Assembly: GCF_001610875.1 (NCBI RefSeq)
Contig: NZ_CP011272.1
Location: forward strand, 4,197,988 to 4,261,987
Source: Pirellula sp. SH-Sr6A
Lineage (GTDB): Bacteria > Planctomycetota > Planctomycetia > Pirellulales > Pirellulaceae
Reading direction: 5' to 3'
Length of the DNA stretch: 64,000 nucleotides
Positions 9,418 through 17,248 of this stretch are shown here, piece by piece; the first letter of the stretch is position 1; each line of letters starts with the position of its first letter. The notes under the pieces were generated by a model. That model was not told the DNA's origin. It was given only the letters and a program-made list of their open reading frames with translations, and did no database searches. Made by a program: the position numbers and the translations under genes.

Positions 9418-12234
9418 TTAAGGGAGAAAGACGAACTCGTTTGAATTCAAAAGGACCCGGCAGAAGGGAACGATTCCTTCTGCATCGATGAATGAAAGAG
9501 CATCCTGCAACTCGTCCGGCAAAGGAGGCCGCCCCATACACAGCCAATATCCTCGTTCGACTTGAGATCCCAGATCCGAACCACATTCCTTATTCAATCG
9601 ATTCGCCAGAAGCTGCGCCTGTTGCAGCACAAAAGGGCTGTTGAACAGATTGAGGGCCTGCATCGGTGTGGTAGATCGATTTCTTTTCGGAACCGATATA
9701 GAAGAGTCAGGACAATCGAATGCACCGAAGACCGATTCTCGTTCCATGCGGACCTTGGTCATATAGACCATACGCCGCCAATCTTCGCTTGAGTATTTCT
9801 GTTTTGGGAAATAATGGCGTACGTTTTCTAATTCGACTTCGAATCCGCTGAAACCCGGGCCGTGCATGCGACGATCTAGTGAATCGGTAACTGCGAGGAT
9901 ACCGTCGCGAATCGCTTCCGCTTCCAATCGCCTAGGAGGAAATCGCCACCACCACTGCGTCCCTCCGTCCCTTTGCATCGATTCCGCTCGCGATTCACTA
10001 CTCTGACGGTAAGTGGAGGAATGCAGGATGAGCCGGTGCAGCTGCTTGAGCGAACCGTCGTTGTTCACTAGATACCGAGCGAGATAGTCGAGCAATTCCG
10101 GATGCGTTGGTGCAATGCCGGCTTCTCCGAAATCATTGGGAGTTTCCACCAACCCTTTTCCGAAATGGTACTGCCAGACTCGATTCACAATGACGCGAGA
10201 CGTTAGCGGGTTGTCCGGCGATGCGATCCAGTCGGCCAGTGCTAGCCTGCGGAATTGTTCGGGTGTCGTATCGTCGATCGCGAGGCTACCTAAGGCTGCT
10301 ATCGTGCCAGGTGCAACACGCTCGCGTGGGGATGTGGGCTCGCCGCGAAACAAGCGATGGCTCGGTGCGGGCTGTTCGAAGACTCCCGCGTACACGGTCC
10401 GCGATGCGATCAACTGCTGACGGCGTTGTTCCAATTCAAGAGATTCGTCGAGCAAGCTTCTTCCGCGCTGGGCGTCGATTTCTGCCTGGCGACCGAAATC
10501 GTAACGGGATGTCCACGCTGCGTCCGAGGGAGGCATGCGATCCTCGGATGAAGCGATTTGTTTCCAATTACCAAGCGTTTCCGCGATTTCGATTCGATAT
10601 CGAGTGGCCAGCCGATCGGAGAATCGCCCGTCTCGATCGCGAGCCCAAACAACACGATCGATCCGCATCGCCCCCGGGAACTCCAACTGCACCCACCCTT
10701 TACCGGGTTCGTTCGAGATCCAACTCGCAGAATTGCCCCCCCGGCCGTCGTGAATGTGTTTGAGCTGGTGAATCTCGTAATTTGGTAAGGAACTCGATGC
10801 GGTCGCAATGCATCCTTCGGAGGAGAGAGCGACGTTCTTTTCTTTGGAAAAGACTTCAAGCTCGTCGATGCAAGGTTCTCCGCTATTGGTATCTTCAACT
10901 ACAAAGCGGAGGAACCGTGCCTCCACCGAAGGAAACGATTCCGTATTTCTGGCGGCGTTCACTGGGGGGCGAAATCGGTAGGGATCTTTTAAAAAGGGGG
11001 CCAAGCTTTCTCGGAGCTCTGCTAATCGCTCGTCGATGTGCGCCAGAGATTGCAGAGTTGATTCGCTGAAGGATAGCTTTCGTTCCCCATGTTGGACGCC
11101 CGCAAAGATCGATTGCATCGCGTAGTAGTCGGTTTGTCGGATCGGATCGAACTTGTGATTGTGGCAACGAGCGCATCCGACAGTAAGCCCGAGAAAAACG
11201 GTCCCCGTAGTCCCGACCATATCGTCCAACTCGTTCTGTCGCTGCATGAGCGTCAACGAAGGATCGGGGCTCTTCACAAGATCGTAGGGACCCGCAACCA
11301 AGTAACCAGTCGCCTCCGGAACTCCCAACGCGTCTCCCGCAATCTGTTCGCGAACGAATTGAAAAAAGGATTTGTCCGCATTCCATGCGCGGATGACGTA
11401 ATCCCGGTACGGCCAAGCATTGGGGCGTTCGCGATTGGTTTCGAAGCCATTGGTTTCTGCGAAACGAACCAAGTCGAGCCAGTGCTGTCCCCATCGCTCC
11501 CCGTAATGGGGGTTTTGAAGCACTCGTTCCACGAGATTCGAATAAGCCTCTAGTGAATGATCTTGTTCGAACGAGAGAATCTCTTCCGGAGTGGGCGGGA
11601 CCCCCAGCATATCCAAATAGAGTCTTCGGATCAGCATGCGTTTAGATGCGACGGGGCTCGGTGCAATGCCTTGTTCGTTGAGTCGTTCGAGGATGAAGGA
11701 ATCGATTGGATTTGCGATAAAGGGGCTGGCGATCGAAGGTGGTTCGGGAGACTGCAGAGGTTGAAACGCCCAATGGTTGGGAAGTGGAGGATCCTTTTGG
11801 TCCTCGGAGTCAGGAGAGTGCCATGGCGCGCCAGCGTCGATCCACGCGATGAGGACTTCGATTTCTTCTTTGGAAAGTCGATTGGATTCCTCTGGCGGCA
11901 TAATCCTGCCAGCCTCTTTTCCTTGAACCAACGCAATGAGATGACTATGGGCACCATCGCCGACCACGATTGCCGGTTCCCCCGAATCTCCACCTTCTAG
12001 CATGGATCGACGTCGATCAAGTCGCAGATGACTTTCTTGAGCATCTGTGCCGTGGCATTCCAAGCATTTTCCTGCGAATAGGTCTCGCACCCGTTTTTCG
12101 AGCCTGGTCGAATCGGATTGGAGTACATTAGGTTTTCGTGCGTCCTGGGGCGCTCCGGAGGCCAGCGATGGCTGGCTGATGAGGATGCCAAGACATCCGA
12201 TGGAGACAATGCATCCAGTAATGAGAAATCGCAT
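9418..12234 (-). CDS. PSD1 / DUF1549 / DUF1553 planctomycete cytochrome-type protein with discoidin-like insert
   Basis: 938 residues from the chosen ATG at 12232-12234 (MRFLITGC, a signal peptide). In order: a class I cytochrome-like haem motif (CLECH), a DUF1549 region (ILERLNEQGIAPSPVASK; GCARCHNHKFDPI), a discoidin / F5-8C-like beta-sandwich (from about ARFLRFVVEDTNSGEPCIDE to the RYRIEIAETLGNW segment), then DUF1553 (DNPLTSRVIVNRVWQYHFGK; LHRLILHSSTYRQ). The open frame extends 46 codons upstream to 12372, but that extension is encoded by the intergenic repeats and is not part of the family. It forms an operon with the DUF1501 gene. An extracytoplasmic redox or carbohydrate role is commonly supposed but unproven. 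Confidence 0.93.
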   Translation of the reverse strand: MRFLITGCIVSIGCLGILISQPSLASGAPQDARKPNVLQSDSTRLEKRVRDLFAGKCLECHGTDAQESHLRLDRRRSMLEGGDSGEPAIVVGDGAHSHLIALVQGKEAGRIMPPEESNRLSKEEIEVLIAWIDAGAPWHSPDSEDQKDPPLPNHWAFQPLQSPEPPSIASPFIANPIDSFILERLNEQGIAPSPVASKRMLIRRLYLDMLGVPPTPEEILSFEQDHSLEAYSNLVERVLQNPHYGERWGQHWLDLVRFAETNGFETNRERPNAWPYRDYVIRAWNADKSFFQFVREQIAGDALGVPEATGYLVAGPYDLVKSPDPSLTLMQRQNELDDMVGTTGTVFLGLTVGCARCHNHKFDPIRQTDYYAMQSIFAGVQHGERKLSFSESTLQSLAHIDERLAELRESLAPFLKDPYRFRPPVNAARNTESFPSVEARFLRFVVEDTNSGEPCIDELEVFSKEKNVALSSEGCIATASSSLPNYEIHQLKHIHDGRGGNSASWISNEPGKGWVQLEFPGAMRIDRVVWARDRDGRFSDRLATRYRIEIAETLGNWKQIASSEDRMPPSDAAWTSRYDFGRQAEIDAQRGRSLLDESLELEQRRQQLIASRTVYAGVFEQPAPSHRLFRGEPTSPRERVAPGTIAALGSLAIDDTTPEQFRRLALADWIASPDNPLTSRVIVNRVWQYHFGKGLVETPNDFGEAGIAPTHPELLDYLARYLVNNDGSLKQLHRLILHSSTYRQSSESRAESMQRDGGTQWWWRFPPRRLEAEAIRDGILAVTDSLDRRMHGPGFSGFEVELENVRHYFPKQKYSSEDWRRMVYMTKVRMERESVFGAFDCPDSSISVPKRNRSTTPMQALNLFNSPFVLQQAQLLANRLNKECGSDLGSQVERGYWLCMGRPPLPDELQDALSFIDAEGIVPFCRVLLNSNEFVFLP

Positions 12235-12585
12235 GAAGGGTCCGGCAAGGCGGTACAAGTGGGAGGGAGGGCGTACAGCGAGGATCAATTCATTCTCTAG
12301 TCTACTCAAAAAGGCATCCCAATAGCAGGCACCCACCTTATCATCCCAATAGCAGGCACCCACCTTATCCAATCATCCCAAAGGCAAATAGCAGGCACCC
12401 ACCTTCTCAATAGCACCAAATCTGAGGCACCCATCTATCCCGATAGCATTCCCAATAGCAGGCACCCACCTTTTGGAGGGGGTGGGGTGGAAGTGGATGC
12501 GGAAGTGGCTTAATAGTAGGCACCCATCTTTTGAAGGGAGGGGATGGAGGGGGGACGGGGTTTTGGGGTGGAAGTGGGGGCTGAC

Positions 12586-12727
12586 GTGGCCTGGGGGGCT
12601 GGAATTCGGAGGGATTGGGCTCGGATGGGCGCAGCGGCGAACCGGACCCGAGAATGCAGGAGGGCGAAGAGAGGGAGATGGGAAAGAGGGGGACTGGAGA
12701 GCGAGTGTTCTGGCTCAGACTCCAAGG
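12586..12727 (+). repeat. 142-bp direct repeat, copy A
   Basis: This stretch and 13223-13363 are nearly identical (shared landmarks: TGGCCTGGGGGGCTGGAATT, GGATGGGCGCAGCGGCGAAC, GTTCTGGCTCAG). Each copy follows a GGCACCCATCTTTTG unit by some 35-60 bases, so the repeat and the core unit were probably copied together. It is G-rich and has no gene. Confidence 0.88.
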
Positions 12728-13070
12728 CTTAATAGTGGGCACCCATCTTTTGGAGGGAGAGTTCTCGCAAAGACGCCAAGACGCAACGAAACGCGATCAC
12801 CAAATCCGAGGCACCCACTCATTGCGGCGCAATCGCTCTTCAAATAGTAGGCACCCACCCAAACAAATAGTAGGCACTCACCTATTGCAGCGGTCGAAAG
12901 AACCCGTACACCGTATTGTTCGTGACTTTAATCTTTGGTCGCATCAGCCTAAGCCCTTCTCCCGATAGCAGGCACCCACCCATTCCCGATTCCGGCCCCG
13001 ATTCCCGATAGCAGGCACCCAGCGATTGGAGGGGGTAAATGAGAGGCACCCACCTAATTAAATAGAAGAC

Positions 13071-13152
13071 ACCCACCTAATGGGGGGGGGGGAGGTTTCT
13101 CGCCAAGGCGCCAAGACGCAAAAGGGGAGGGGCGGGGATTCGGGGCACCCAC
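13071..13152 (+). repeat. About 80-bp composite repeat, copy 1
   Basis: It reads from CACCCACCTAATGGGG through TTTCTCGC, AAGGCGCCAAGACGCAAAAG and GGGGCGGGGATTCGGGGCAC. It is almost identical to 16357-16435, which lies on the other side of the RAYT and the IS4 element. Shorter relatives (CTCGCAAAGACGCCAAGACG at 12765; CTCGCAACGGCGCCAAGACG at 16928) show the inner part is itself a dispersed repeat. Confidence 0.85.
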
Positions 13153-13222
13153 CTAACCAAGGCAGTCATTCCCAATAGAAGGCACCCATCTTTTGGGGGG
13201 GACGGAGGGGGGTGGGGCTGAA

Positions 13223-13363
13223 GTGGCCTGGGGGGCTGGAATTCGGGGGGATTGGGCTCGGATGGGCGCAGCGGCGAACCGGCCCCGAAGATGCAGGAGG
13301 GCGAAGTGAGGGAGATGGGAGAGCGGGAGACTGGAGAGCGGGGTTCTGGCTCAGGCTCCAAGG
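13223..13363 (+). repeat. 141-bp direct repeat, copy B
   Basis: Second copy of the segment at 12586-12727, with about a dozen differences. It ends shortly before the 3' end of the RAYT gene (13438). The 75 bases between hold a simple-sequence-like stretch (CTTGCTACTTGCTCCTTGCT). Confidence 0.88.
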
Positions 13364-13437
13364 TGGGGAACCGGAGCTAGCGGAGCCACTTGCTACTTGC
13401 TCCTTGCTACTGGCCAGTTGTCGCGAAGCGCTGCCCG

Positions 13438-14595
13438 CTAGGCGAAGCAAGCGGCAGCTTGGCGCTGGCCGCGACTCCAGCGCTTGTGGGTCCGCTCCGC
13501 GTCGGCGATCATCGCCTTGGGATTCCCACTACAACGGCTTGTCCCAAAGTACTTGGTGTAGTTCCACACCAAGTCGCACCACATGCTCGGTTCCACTCCC
13601 AAGCCGGTAAACAAGGGCTCTAAGGATTCAGGAACCGGACACACGCTCCCTGGCGGATGATCCTGCTGCTTAGCTGTCCATTGCAACAACTTCACATAGT
13701 CCTCCAGGTTCATCGTCAAGAACCCTCGGTTGCTGGCGCGCAGACCATTGGTGCTGGCCTGCGGATCAAACGCGTCCACTTCGGGGTCGAGCGTCAAAGG
13801 GGCCAACCAGGCGTCTCGGGGGACCAGTGGACGGGGGCCAGTCTGCTTACGAGCCTTCTTCTGCTCCTCGAGCGTCATCTTGGTCCTCCTCGCGATCGAT
13901 TCCTCCCGGGACAAGGGAATACGATCCAGAGCCGAGGATTCGATCATCGCTCCCTTGGCAGCCTCGATTCGATCAAACACCGACGTGTGCATCGAGAGTT
14001 CGATTGTTGCGGCCAGGTTCGCGCGCAAGACATTGAGATCCACATACATGGCGCAGGCCAGCAAACCCGCTTCATCGAGTAGCCGCTTCGCTTTGAATCG
14101 GCCATCCCAGAAGCAGCCACTGCATTCATCTTCTGCATTGGCTCGCCTGGCGATGACTTCTGCGAGAGAACGCATGAACCAAGAGATATCGGAGAGTCGG
14201 CTGCGATACTCTTGGATCTTCTCGGGATTGGCTACAGCGCTTCGGACATCCTCCTCGTTGGGCTCGGCCAAGACATCGAGGATTCGGGTGCCTGGAAAGA
14301 GTCTTAGCCAGCGGGTGGCGACTTCTACGTCGGACCAAGTCTTCACGACATCGGGGCGATTGCGGAGGATGACATGGAGGTGATTGGATAGGACGGCATA
14401 TTGGAGAACGTCGATACCGAAGACAGAGGCCAGGGACTCCAGGCGCTGGCGAATCCATTCTCTGCGGTGGGTGTAGTCTTTCTGGGTGAGCTGATCGAAG
14501 CCAGTAAGAAAGGCACGACGGACACAGCGATGGTAGCAATGAACAAGGCAGATTTCGTCGCTGACGAACTGCTCACAGCGGAGCGTGCTGGACAT
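13438..14595 (-). CDS. Y1/HUH transposase, REP-associated (RAYT) type
   Basis: 386 residues from ATG 14593-14595 (MSSTLRCEQF); an earlier in-frame TTG at 14610 is possible. The HUH pair is HLH (72-74) in QYAVLSNHLHVILR. The single catalytic tyrosine is probably Y184 in CAMYVDLNVLRANLA, preceded by the RAYT-typical CFWDGRFKAKRLLDE. It is longer than usual RAYTs (about 165-250 residues), with a C-terminal extension of some 170 residues rich in Lys/Arg/Trp. It sits alone between two blocks of the GGCACCCACC repeat, the arrangement expected of a transposase that mobilises short non-autonomous repeats. No IS200-type partner gene is present. Family confidence is high; the repeat-substrate link is inference. 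Confidence 0.87.
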   Translation of the reverse strand: MSSTLRCEQFVSDEICLVHCYHRCVRRAFLTGFDQLTQKDYTHRREWIRQRLESLASVFGIDVLQYAVLSNHLHVILRNRPDVVKTWSDVEVATRWLRLFPGTRILDVLAEPNEEDVRSAVANPEKIQEYRSRLSDISWFMRSLAEVIARRANAEDECSGCFWDGRFKAKRLLDEAGLLACAMYVDLNVLRANLAATIELSMHTSVFDRIEAAKGAMIESSALDRIPLSREESIARRTKMTLEEQKKARKQTGPRPLVPRDAWLAPLTLDPEVDAFDPQASTNGLRASNRGFLTMNLEDYVKLLQWTAKQQDHPPGSVCPVPESLEPLFTGLGVEPSMWCDLVWNYTKYFGTSRCSGNPKAMIADAERTHKRWSRGQRQAAACFA

Positions 14596-14679
14596 GGTGG
14601 ATTTCTCCAAGAAGTTCGGGGTGTAGATCCCATCACCTTATGGGATTGAAGGAAGGGATGCAACCAAATAGGTGAACTT

Positions 14680-14709
14680 TTTGGAGAGGGGTAAATGAGA
14701 GGCACCCAC
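14680..14709. repeat. GGCACCCACC repeat unit cut by IS4 (left half)
   Basis: The sequence GTAAATGAGAGGCACCCAC runs into the IS4 left end. Joined to CTAATGGGG beyond the IS4 right end, it rebuilds a unit identical over its core to the one at 13035-13060. The 10-bp AGGCACCCAC (14700-14709) is repeated at 16353-16362 as the likely target duplication. Confidence 0.8.
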
Positions 14710-14840
14710 GAATGGCACTGTAATCTCCAATGATCGCGCAGTTCCCCCTAGCGACAGAGCGGGAATTTTCTTTAGAATCTCGCTCGCCTTGAAGATTGTT
14801 CTGGCTATGAACCCATTTTCTTGGCTATGATTTTGATCGT

Positions 14841-14889
14841 CCCTCCTTGGTTAAGTTGCCTAAACATAAACCAAGGAGGGTTTTGTTTT
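14841..14889 (+). terminator. Intrinsic-terminator-like hairpin at the start of the IS4 transposase
   Basis: A perfect 12-bp stem (CCCTCCTTGGTT at 14841-14852, AACCAAGGAGGG at 14869-14880) with a 16-base loop, followed by TTTTGTTTTG. The candidate TTG start of the transposase (14888) falls inside the T-tract. A terminator here would block read-through from neighbouring genes into the transposase, a known way for IS elements to limit their own expression. Confidence 0.75.
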
Positions 14890-16318
14890 GGTCTCTATAC
14901 CACCAAGGCGATCTCAAGCCAATTTCAGCTTTGGAGATTCCATCAAGGCTTTCCTGCTGCAACCCGGACTGCCGTTTGCATCGATTCTTTGCGAGCAGCA
15001 CATCAGAAATGTTTTTCGCAAGCACGGTTGCACGATGAATGGGATCTATTCCACCGCAATTGTCTTGTGGGCGTTCATGTCGCAAATTATGCGTGATGGG
15101 AAAGAAGCCGCTTGCCAGTCCGCCGTCGCTCGTATTACGGCATTCTTTACTCTTCACGGGAAGTCAGCACCCGGGGCCGATACGGGGAACTACTGTCGCG
15201 CAAGAGCAAAGCTTCCCGAGGACGCTTTGAAAGAACTATGCCTTGGTGTTGCCTCTGAAGCGGAAGCCAAGGTGGAGTCCAAATGGCTCTGGAAGTCTAT
15301 GCATGCCAAGCTTATTGATGGATTTACTTTCAAAATGCCCGATACGCGAAAGAACCAGAAAGAGTATCCGCAGCATACTGCCCAAAAGCCAGGGATTGGT
15401 TTTCCTATTGCTCGTGTCTTGGCTGTGATGTCGTTGGCCACAGGTTGTTTGCTTGATGCAACGGTCGGTCCCTTCAGCGGAAAAGAAACGGGCGAAACCA
15501 GTCTTCTGCGTCGGTTGCTCAAAGGTTTTTCAGCGGGAGATATCGTGATTGCTGACCGCTTCTTTTGTAACTACTGGTTGATCGCGATGTTCATGAAATT
15601 GAACGTTCATGTTTGTTTTCGCAGGAAGAAGGGACACACAGATTTTCGAACTGGAAAGCGATTGGGTAAACAAGATCACTTGATTCAGTGGTATCGTCCC
15701 GCTCGTCCGGCCTGGATGAGCCACGAGATGTACCAATCCTTACCGCTCGTGATCGAATTACGGGAGTTGCGATATACGGTCGAAGCTCCGGGCCGTAAAT
15801 CAGGCCCGTTTATCATTGTGACAACATTGCTAGAGCACAAGGGTGACCAGGGTGTTAGCTATGAGGAGATATCCGATCTGTTTAGCTTTCGTTGGAATGC
15901 AGAACTTGACATCCGTTCTATCAAGACGTTTATGAATTTAAACTTTGTGAGATGCTTATCGCCCGAGATGGTCAGGCGAGAGTTATGGACGACGCTTCTT
16001 GCCTACAACTTGATTCGAACAACGATTTGCTCTGCCGCTTCGCTCTCTGGAAAGCGGCCGCGAGAGATCAGCTTCGTCTGTGCTAGCCAGTACATCCTAG
16101 CGAGTTGGCAGGAGGTGACGGCTCATCTTCGCGGCAAGCAACTTGAGCGTTACGCCAGATTTCTCCTCGAGCGGATTGCGAACTGTAAGGTTGGCAACCG
16201 TCCGGGGCGGATTGAACCGCGAGTTGTAAAGCGACGCCGCGACCAATACGCGCTGATGACCGAACCCAGAAAACAACTCCAAAAGCGACTCTATAAAGGC
16301 GATAACCGATTTGAATGA
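14888..16318 (+). CDS. IS4-family transposase
   Basis: DDE transposase, 476 residues. Candidates for the triad are D144 (LIDGFTFKMPDT), D223 (IVIADRFFCNYW) and E339. The IS4 signature Y-x2-R-x3-E-x6-K is present as F332-R335-E339-K346, with Phe in place of Tyr. PDTRKNQKEYPQ and GIGFPIARVLAV are further family landmarks. The start is uncertain: the open frame begins with TTG at 14888 within the terminator-like hairpin's T-tract, and the first ATG is not until 15035 (MNGIYSTAIVLWAF). Conserved-looking residues precede that ATG, so I kept the long form. The gene is intact. Confidence 0.92.
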   Translation: MVSIPPRRSQANFSFGDSIKAFLLQPGLPFASILCEQHIRNVFRKHGCTMNGIYSTAIVLWAFMSQIMRDGKEAACQSAVARITAFFTLHGKSAPGADTGNYCRARAKLPEDALKELCLGVASEAEAKVESKWLWKSMHAKLIDGFTFKMPDTRKNQKEYPQHTAQKPGIGFPIARVLAVMSLATGCLLDATVGPFSGKETGETSLLRRLLKGFSAGDIVIADRFFCNYWLIAMFMKLNVHVCFRRKKGHTDFRTGKRLGKQDHLIQWYRPARPAWMSHEMYQSLPLVIELRELRYTVEAPGRKSGPFIIVTTLLEHKGDQGVSYEEISDLFSFRWNAELDIRSIKTFMNLNFVRCLSPEMVRRELWTTLLAYNLIRTTICSAASLSGKRPREISFVCASQYILASWQEVTAHLRGKQLERYARFLLERIANCKVGNRPGRIEPRVVKRRRDQYALMTEPRKQLQKRLYKGDNRFE

Positions 16319-16352
16319 AACGACTTACGCAAATCGATTACAGTGCCATTCA

Positions 16353-17092
16353 AGGCACCCACCTAATGGGGGGGAGGGTTTCTCGCGAAGGCGCCAAGAC
16401 GCAAAAGGGGAGGGGCGGGGATTCGGGGCACCCACTTAATGGGGCGGAAATAGCGGAAATAGGAGGCGCCCACCTTTTGGGGGGCGTAGACGCATCGGCA
16501 TTAGGACACCATCGAAGAGTGAAACTGTGTGGATCCAAGGCGGACCATGGTCGCACCTTCCTCGATTAAATAAGTAAATAAGAGGCACCCACCTTTTGAG
16601 GGGGCGGGGATTCGAGGCACCCACCTAACGGGGGGAGATTGGGGGGAGGGAAATAGAAGGCACCCATCTAATGGAGCTGGTCTCTCGATTGAGTGGTATC
16701 AAGGTGGATCTTTCTAGGCAACTGTCTTTGTGTGTTCTTGCTGACGAGTCGTCCCGGCAAAGCGAAAAGAACAGCCGCACTTATCCACGCAAGAAACGCA
16801 TGCGTCAAACCGGCGAGCCGAACATAAAGCCCATTAACGACCAGCTTCGATCGCTCGCAAACAAAATGCTCTCGCAAATCATTACCAGCGTTGTGTGGCA
16901 CCCATCCAACAGGATGGAGGGAGTTTTCTCGCAACGGCGCCAAGACGCAACACCTCAATAAGAGGCACCCACCTTTTGAGGGGGGAGTTGAATAGGAGAC
17001 ACCCACAATTTTTGCTCGATCAACGACCAGCTTCAATCGCTCGCAAACAACATGCTCTCGTAAATCATTACCAGCGTTGGGAGGCACCCATC
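16353..17092. repeat. Block 2 of the GGCACCCA(C/T)C repeat family (10 units)
   Basis: Core units start at 16354, 16427, 16465 (GGCGCCCACC), 16584, 16616, 16659, 16897, 16964, 16998 (GACACCCACA) and 17083, all in the orientation of block 1. Between them lie a second copy of the 80-bp composite repeat (16357-16435) and a paired 75-bp repeat. No gene was recognised. The open frame at 16671-16961 crosses repeat units and has no family features. Base composition is strongly G-rich on the plus strand around the units. Confidence 0.88.
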
Positions 17093-17096
17093 TAAT
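16836..17096 (+). repeat. Pair of about 75-bp direct repeats (16836-16910 and 17022-17096)
   Basis: Both copies read AACGACCAGCTTC, ATCGCTCGCAAACAA, ATGCTCTCG, AAATCATTACCAGCGTT and then run into a GGCACCCATC unit. They differ at only a few bases. The tail CACCCATCTAATGGAGCTG also occurs at 16661-16679. Their origin is unknown; they may be remnants of a copied gene end. Confidence 0.8.
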
Positions 17097-17184
17097 GGAG
17101 CTGATTCGGGCCAGGGGAGCTTACTAACCTTGATTGATGTCGCTTTGGAAAATGCTCAATACAAGTTATAAGGGCTGTTTTTTT

Positions 17185-17202
17185 CGTCGCGATGGCGCGA
17201 CG
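17185..17202. other. Perfect 7-bp hairpin downstream of the response regulator
   Basis: CGTCGCG - ATGG - CGCGACG, with seven T bases directly before it on the plus strand. On the minus strand, on which the response-regulator operon is read, the stem is followed by A rather than T, so it is not a canonical intrinsic terminator for that operon. It may still act as an RNA 3'-end stabiliser. Confidence 0.4.
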
Positions 17203-17248
17203 TTGGTGACTCCGTGGGGAGGCAAAACGAGAGCGGGTAGGGGCAAAG

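Larger units (their letters stand above)
12317..13190. repeat. Block 1 of the GGCACCCA(C/T)C dispersed repeat family (16 units)
   Basis: Units with the core GGCACCCACC or GGCACCCATC start at 12328, 12355, 12394, 12426, 12461, 12519, 12738, 12810, 12850, 12873 (GGCACTCACC), 12971, 13014 (GGCACCCAGC), 13045, 13069 (GACACCCACC), 13144 and 13181. Most are preceded by AATAG(C/T/A)A or AATGAGA and followed by TTTTGGAGGG, TTAT or TAATGG. All have the same orientation. Some can fold: CACCCACC at 12463-12470 faces GGTGGGGTG about ten bases on, and the CATC unit at 12519 faces GATGG. The first two units are tandem (27-bp period). There is no gene in this block. Its association with the Y1 transposase next door suggests REP-like elements, which is inference. 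Confidence 0.9.
14709..16352. mobile_element. IS4-family insertion sequence, complete
   Basis: The ends are perfect 15-bp inverted repeats (AATGGCACTGTAATC at 14711-14725 and its complement at 16336-16350), extended outward by G and one mismatched base. The flanking 10-bp direct repeat AGGCACCCAC (14700-14709, 16353-16362) fits IS4-family target duplications of about 9-12 bp. Because the target is itself part of a repeat, this is not unambiguous. The left terminal region is long (about 180 bp) and holds an intrinsic-terminator-like hairpin before the transposase gene. Confidence 0.88.

Noticed and set aside
16671-16961. Possible gene in repeat block 2
   Set aside because: The frame runs through repeat units and shares its middle with the paired 75-bp repeat; no recognisable protein features.
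12317-17092. The spaced GGCACCCACC repeats as a CRISPR array
   Set aside because: Spacing is irregular (about 23 to several hundred bases), units are short and variable, spacers themselves recur, and there is no cas gene.
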